From Lactarius indigo (lineage: Eukaryota > Basidiomycota > Agaricomycetes > Russulales > Russulaceae): a stretch of DNA of 64,000 nt. The stretch lies in the NCBI GenBank assembly GCA_025766275.1, contig JAFKAC010000033.1:527501-591500 (forward strand), in the 5' to 3' direction. The position numbers and the translations under genes were made by a program. Shown here piece after piece: positions 59,747 through 64,000 of the stretch; the stretch's first letter is position 1, and every line of letters begins with the position of its first letter. The notes beneath the pieces were generated by a model. That model did no database searches. It had not been told where the DNA came from and worked only from the letters and a program-made list of their open reading frames with translations.

Positions 59747-61411
59747 GTGGCTCTCACCAGCCGAAGCCGAACACAGTTCGTCAAAGAGTACCTGGAGCGG
59801 CATCCTTACGACGACCTAAGACCTTCTATCAAGGGAACCGCTCTCTGGAGGAACACTCCACACGACGAAGGGTACTACGTCTACGACCCCGACAAACTTA
59901 CATACGAACCAATCGAGTACATTGAAGACCAACATATCTGGGCCTACGTTGCTTATTCCGATTTAAAACACTCCTGGTACTCCTATAAACCCGTCCCTGC
60001 ACACCTAGGCCTAGGACCAGGAAAAGGACAAATCAGTGCCATCGAGGCTGATTCCGATATCGAAGAACCATCTTCCGAACCCGACTTAGACAACCCAACA
60101 CTTACGCCTACCATCCAACGACCTGTGGACTTTGCATCGTATGCCAACATGTCCACCACCCAACTCTCCACCACCCTCACCTCCTCACAACCAACCACAG
60201 GGTCCTCGACAGCGAATCCTGCAAGTAGTGGAGGACATCTTGTGGCAGGAAGTATGTCGGCAAGCGGAGGAGGTGCTGTGGGAAGCACAGGAAGCCATCA
60301 TGGAGGCGGTGCGCCTGGAGGTGGAGGCGGTGCGCCTGGAGGTGGAGGCGGTGCGCCTGGAGGCGGAGGCGGTGCGCCTGGAGGTGGAGGCGGCGGAGCA
60401 GCAGCAGGCCCCGCTGCTGGAGGACCCCCCCCACCAAACGGACGACTCGGAGGAAATCCCCCACCAGAATTTACGGGAGATCGAGAAGCCAGCAGAGCTT
60501 TCCTAAACGCCTTCGCACTCTACCGAGGGATGAACCCGAATGTCCAGCAATTGACCCTCCCTTATTCACGCGCTATGACCCTTCTCTCGTATATCCGAGG
60601 GCCATTAGTAGACGACTGGGTCGAAGAACAAATACAATGGCTAGCCGACCAATTGGCGGGAGGGGTAGCCATGAACGCTGAAAACCTATGGAACACTATC
60701 GAAACCAGGTTCATCCAGGCATACACCGATACCACCCAACAACAAAAAGCCCGCCACGCCATTCAAAACTTACGAATGGACAAAGAAGACATCGACACCT
60801 ACATAGCCAAGTTTTCTAACTTGGCCAATAAGGCAGGATACAACAAGGATGAGGCCACTACCCTGGAAATTTTCCAGAAAGGCCTCCCAAATGCGCTAGT
60901 CATAAACGCAATCAAGTTCCACCACCCCGTAGACTGGGACGATTGGAAAACGGCGGTTACGCTTCAACAAGCGGAATACCTCCTCCTCAAAGATAGGCTC
61001 ACCAAAGGAAGAACAGACAAGAAAGGAGGAGCCTCCCGCGATCAATGGCTGAACGCTCTCAACAAAACCAGGGACCCAAATGCAATGGATGTCAGCCGAA
61101 CTCGCGCCAGGGCAGCAATGACGGAGGACGAAAAGAAGCTACTCCAGAAAGAAGGAAGGTGCTTCCGATGCCAAGGACAAGGGCACATCTCCAGATTCTG
61201 CCCCCAAAAAACCACTACTACCATCAAAGCAGCAGGAACAAATGACCCTACTCCAACCACCGCCACCATTTCAATGACCGCATCACGTCCCCTTTCAAAC
61301 GAGGAACAAGCCGACGCTCAAGTAGCGGCCTTGTTCGCCCAAACCCCTGAAGTACGGGAATTAATGGTGGATAAACTCTTCGGACAAAAAAAGGATTTTC
61401 TGAACGCTTGA
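59747..61411 (+). CDS. Element F Gag with in-frame Met-free N-terminal extension
   Basis: 554 codons from GTGGC (59747) to TGA. First in-frame ATG at 60149 ('YANMSTTQLSTT'), so a conventional Gag would be about 420 aa. No ATG lies in any frame between the inferred RNA start (59498) and 60140. Extension: 'IKGTALWRNTPHDEGYYVYD', 'YEPIEYIEDQHIWAYVAYS', acidic end. Gag: a GGGGAP tandem linker, capsid 'EFTGDREASRAFLNAFALYR', 'IDTYIAKFSNLANKAGYNKD', 'FQKGLPNALVINAIKF', knuckle 'CFRCQGQGHISRFC' (about 61162). Intact. It ends in an A-rich slippery site leading to pol. Confidence 0.88.
   Translation: MALTSRSRTQFVKEYLERHPYDDLRPSIKGTALWRNTPHDEGYYVYDPDKLTYEPIEYIEDQHIWAYVAYSDLKHSWYSYKPVPAHLGLGPGKGQISAIEADSDIEEPSSEPDLDNPTLTPTIQRPVDFASYANMSTTQLSTTLTSSQPTTGSSTANPASSGGHLVAGSMSASGGGAVGSTGSHHGGGAPGGGGGAPGGGGGAPGGGGGAPGGGGGGAAAGPAAGGPPPPNGRLGGNPPPEFTGDREASRAFLNAFALYRGMNPNVQQLTLPYSRAMTLLSYIRGPLVDDWVEEQIQWLADQLAGGVAMNAENLWNTIETRFIQAYTDTTQQQKARHAIQNLRMDKEDIDTYIAKFSNLANKAGYNKDEATTLEIFQKGLPNALVINAIKFHHPVDWDDWKTAVTLQQAEYLLLKDRLTKGRTDKKGGASRDQWLNALNKTRDPNAMDVSRTRARAAMTEDEKKLLQKEGRCFRCQGQGHISRFCPQKTTTTIKAAGTNDPTPTTATISMTASRPLSNEEQADAQVAALFAQTPEVRELMVDKLFGQKKDFLNA
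60308..60391 (+). repeat. Four tandem 21-bp units encoding GAPGGGG in F Gag
   Basis: GGTGCGCCTGGAGGTGGAGG plus C, repeated four times with one substitution; in frame, giving a flexible Gly/Ala/Pro linker before the capsid. A1 and A2 have non-tandem Gly/Pro linkers at the same place. Confidence 0.9.
61387..61393 (+). promoter_or_regulatory. Predicted -1 frameshift site, gag to pol (F)
   Basis: Gag codons GGA CAA AAA AAG contain the canonical heptamer A AAA AAG; pol is open in the -1 frame (AAA AAA GGA TTT TCT) and gag stops 18 nt after the heptamer. Confidence 0.72.
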
Positions 61412-64000
61412 ACCCGGCGGCCTGGGCTAGAGCATTAAAACTTAGCGTGTACAATAGCAGATTCCGATCTATGCGAATTCCAGTGCTTTTCAAATCTGCT
61501 CACGCAACGGCCGAACGAAACGTTTTGGTGGACTCGGGCGCAACAGACAACTTCATAAGCGCAAACCTCCTGAAACGACTCAAAATAGCCTGGCTACCTA
61601 CCGAGCGTTCCATCAAAATATGGAACGTAGATGGAACCCACAACCAAGGAGGAGAGATTACATCTTTTACCGACCTCACCGTCAAAACCGGGGGAAAAAC
61701 CCAAAACCTTCGATTCCTTATCACGGATTTAGGAAACGACGAAGTCATACTGGGATACCCCTGGTTTACGGCCTTTGAACCCAAGTTCCACTGGCGAGAC
61801 GCCACACTCGATGAAGAGTTCCAACCAGTAGTTATCACCAGTCTGCATCTGTCCGACGAAGCCATGCCTCTTGAAGCGACTATCAAGGCATTGGAGACGT
61901 ATCAACTGGACGAATCAGCCTGGGAGCAGCTACAAAAGGAAGACGAACCTTGCATTCGGCTACGAAAAACAACAACAGCATCAGAATTAGCACAACAGGA
62001 AGCGGCCAAAAGACCCCAGAAAACCTTCGAAGAGATGGTCCCGGAAGAATACCGGAGGCATCAGAAAGTTTTCAGTGAGGAAGCGTCCCAGCGCTTTCCC
62101 CCCTCACGCCCGTGGGACCACGCCATCGATCTGATCCCAACTGCCCCTGAGACAATGGATTGCAAAGTATACCCACTCACAATCCCGGAAAACGAAAAAT
62201 TAACAGAATTCGTAACCGAACACCTGGAAAAGAAGTACATCCAACCGTCCAAGTCTCCTTACGCATCACCCTTCTTTTTCATCAAAAAGAAGGACGGGAA
62301 ATTACGCCCGGTACAGGACTACCGCCGTCTCAACGAACTAACCGTAAAAAATCACTACCCACTCCCCCTAATCCCCGAACTTATCGACAAGATCCGAGAA
62401 GCAAGGCTTTACTCGAAGCTTGACATCCGATGGGGATACAATAACGTTCGAATCAAACAGGGGGACGAATGGAAGGCGGCGTTCAAGACAAACCAGGGGT
62501 TATTCGAACCACGAGTCATGTTTTTCGGCCTCACAAACTCCCCTAGCACCTTCCAAACTATGATGGACACTATCTTTCGGGAGCTGGTGCTGACAGGAGA
62601 AGTAATTGTCTACATGGACGACATCCTAATCGCGACCTCAGACGACCGCACCCACCACAGAATGGTATTACACCAAGTCCTCGACCTCTGCGACAAACAC
62701 AACCTATACATCAAACCGGAAAAATGCGTGTTTGAAGTCCATGAGGTGGAATACCTGGGGCTAATCATCGGGTACGGTCAACTGCGAATGGACCCAGTCA
62801 AAGTACAAGGAGTCCGAGAATGGAAGGCGCCGACATCACTCAAAGAAGTACGAGCCTTCCTAGGATTCTGCAATTTCTACCGGCGATTTATACGGGGGTT
62901 CTCTACAATTGCAAGACCCCTCCACGATCTCACAAAGAAAGACGTCCCCTGGGAATGGACGGAAGCCAGACAAAAGGCCTTCGACACCATCAAAGAACGA
63001 ATCAGTTCGGAACCGGTCCTACTATTCCCGAAACTAGATCAACCCTTTGAAATCGAAGTTGATGCTTCAAGTTACGCCCTAGGGGCCGTCTTAAACCAGA
63101 AGGGAGGGGATGACAAGATGCATCCGGTCGCATTTTATTCCGAATCCCTCTCGGAAGCCGAACGCAATTACGACATCTACGATAGGGAACTACTCGCGAT
63201 TGTAAAAGCGTTACGCACTTGGCGAACATACCTCGTGGGATCCCCCCATCTAATAACGATCCATACAGACCACGCCAACCTACAATACTGGAAAGAACCC
63301 AGGAAAATCAGTTGACGAGTAGCACGGGAGTTTCAAGAACTGTCGGAGTACAACTTTATACTCAAACATATCCCTGGTACCAAGAATACGCAAGCAGATT
63401 CCTTATCGAGAAGGCCGGATTATGATGACGGCACCAGCGACAATGATCACGTCACAGTACTCCCGGACGACGTATTTCTCAAAGTCACCCAAACGTCCAT
63501 GCACGACATGGATATATGGACTCAAATCGCACAAAACATGGACGAAGCAGCACTCCTCCCATGGATCGAACCCCACAACCTAAAGAAACACAATGGGTTG
63601 TGGTGGAAGGGCGACGCTCTCGTTGTTGTGGGAAACAACGAACTTAAAAGGGGGGTAATCACCTTTTTCCACGATACTCCAAGCGCAGGACACCCAGGAA
63701 TTACAAACACTCTAGAGCTATTACGACGCGATTTCTGGTGGCCCAACATGCGTAAAGACGTGGAAGCCTACGTTAAGGGGTGCGCAACATGTCAAAGCAA
63801 CAAAATCAATCATCACCGACAGAAGCCCCACTTATTTCCCATCACCACCGAGCCATCAGCCGAACCGTTTGAAGTGGTAGCCATGGACTTCATAGTCAAA
63901 CTCCCAATATCAAAAGGGTTTGACTCAATCCTCACCGTCACGGACCACGACTGCTCGAAAGCGGCAATATTCATACCGTGTAACGAAACCATAACGTCGG
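61408..64000 (+). pseudogene. Element F pol, partial at right edge, one stop
   Basis: Protease 'VLVDSGATDNFISANLLKRL'; flap 'IKIWNVDGTHNQGGEITSF'; RT 'KKYIQPSKSPYASPFFFIKK', 'EVIVYMDDILIATSDD'; RNase H 'FEIEVDASSYALGAVLNQ' and 'TIHTDHANLQYW'; TGA at 63313-63315 (AGT TGA CGA; Arg in A1 'KISRRVA', so CGA to TGA); then 'FHDTPSAGHPGITNT', 'CATCQSNK' and core 'MDFIVKLPISKGFDS' to the edge. Apart from this one stop the frame is clean, so F is recent or only lightly decayed. Confidence 0.9.

Larger units (their letters stand above)
59161..64000 (+). mobile_element. Element F: Ty3/gypsy retrotransposon, cut by the right edge
   Basis: 5' LTR, primer-binding site, Gag with fused N-terminal extension, -1 frameshift site and pol up to the integrase core, where the window ends. 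One in-frame TGA in pol (63313-63315). The LTR left limit is inferred because the partner LTR is outside the window. Its coding parts differ enough from A1/A2 to be a separate family. Confidence 0.9.

Noticed and set aside
60132..60506. Plus-strand frame (124 codons) with repeated RLEVEAV pattern
   Set aside because: Shadow of the GGGGAP tandem repeat in F gag, in another frame.
1..64000. Host protein-coding genes, tRNA or rRNA genes, CRISPR arrays
   Set aside because: None recognised. All long frames belong to transposable elements; CRISPR is not expected in a eukaryote, and the tandem repeats seen are coding or subterminal.

Overview
The window shows no host gene. It is a stack of nested transposable elements from a filamentous fungus, most likely an agaricomycete (mushroom-type basidiomycete). 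The evidence is a Plavaka-type DNA transposon with ~50-nt GT-AG introns, a neighbouring gene with a C-terminus like the fungal DUF6532 family, many chromodomain Ty3/gypsy retrotransposons, and an APE-type LINE. I call the LTR elements A1, A2 (sister families), B, C, D, E and F.

Layout. 1-12427: a decayed minus-strand LINE running off the left edge, split by a 580-bp solo LTR of family B (1012-1591, TSD CTTGT) and by element A1 (1983-9628, plus, TSD AGTTG). 12428-20493: element A2 (plus), itself hit by a 256-bp solo LTR; its two flanks do not match, so it looks recombinant. 20494-37170: element C (minus), split in its RT by a 10.6-kb Plavaka transposon (21773-32351). C sits in a truncated B-family LTR (37171-37520), which sits in the integrase of element D. 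37526-59160: element D (minus), split in gag by full-length element B (41546-56621, minus, TSD AGAGG), which is split in gag by full-length element E (47955-55086, plus, TSD TCTGT). 59161-64000: element F (plus), cut by the right edge.

Age and state. E has identical LTRs and one uninterrupted gag-pol frame. B has 1 LTR difference in 579 and an intact 1627-codon pol. A1 differs at 4/453 and A2 at about 10/501; both carry stops, mostly CGA to TGA, and frameshifts. The Plavaka transposase (4 exons, about 1035 aa) reads intact.

Shared biology. In A1, A2, B, C, E and F the 10-11 nt just inside the 5' LTR are the exact complement of a segment 33-35 nt downstream of the LTR TATA box. This is the signature of Tf1/sushi-type self-priming and it covaries between families. 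The leader between this site and the gag AUG is open, carries an in-frame Met-free extension with a recurring W/P-(V/I)-E-(F/Y)/W motif, and in E and F lacks AUG in every frame for about 650 nt. In A1, A2, B and E the pol continues past the chromodomain into a shared C-terminal module (YGxPL(Y/F) motif plus a coiled coil with TAEV/I), with CCHC zinc knuckles at the very end in B and E.
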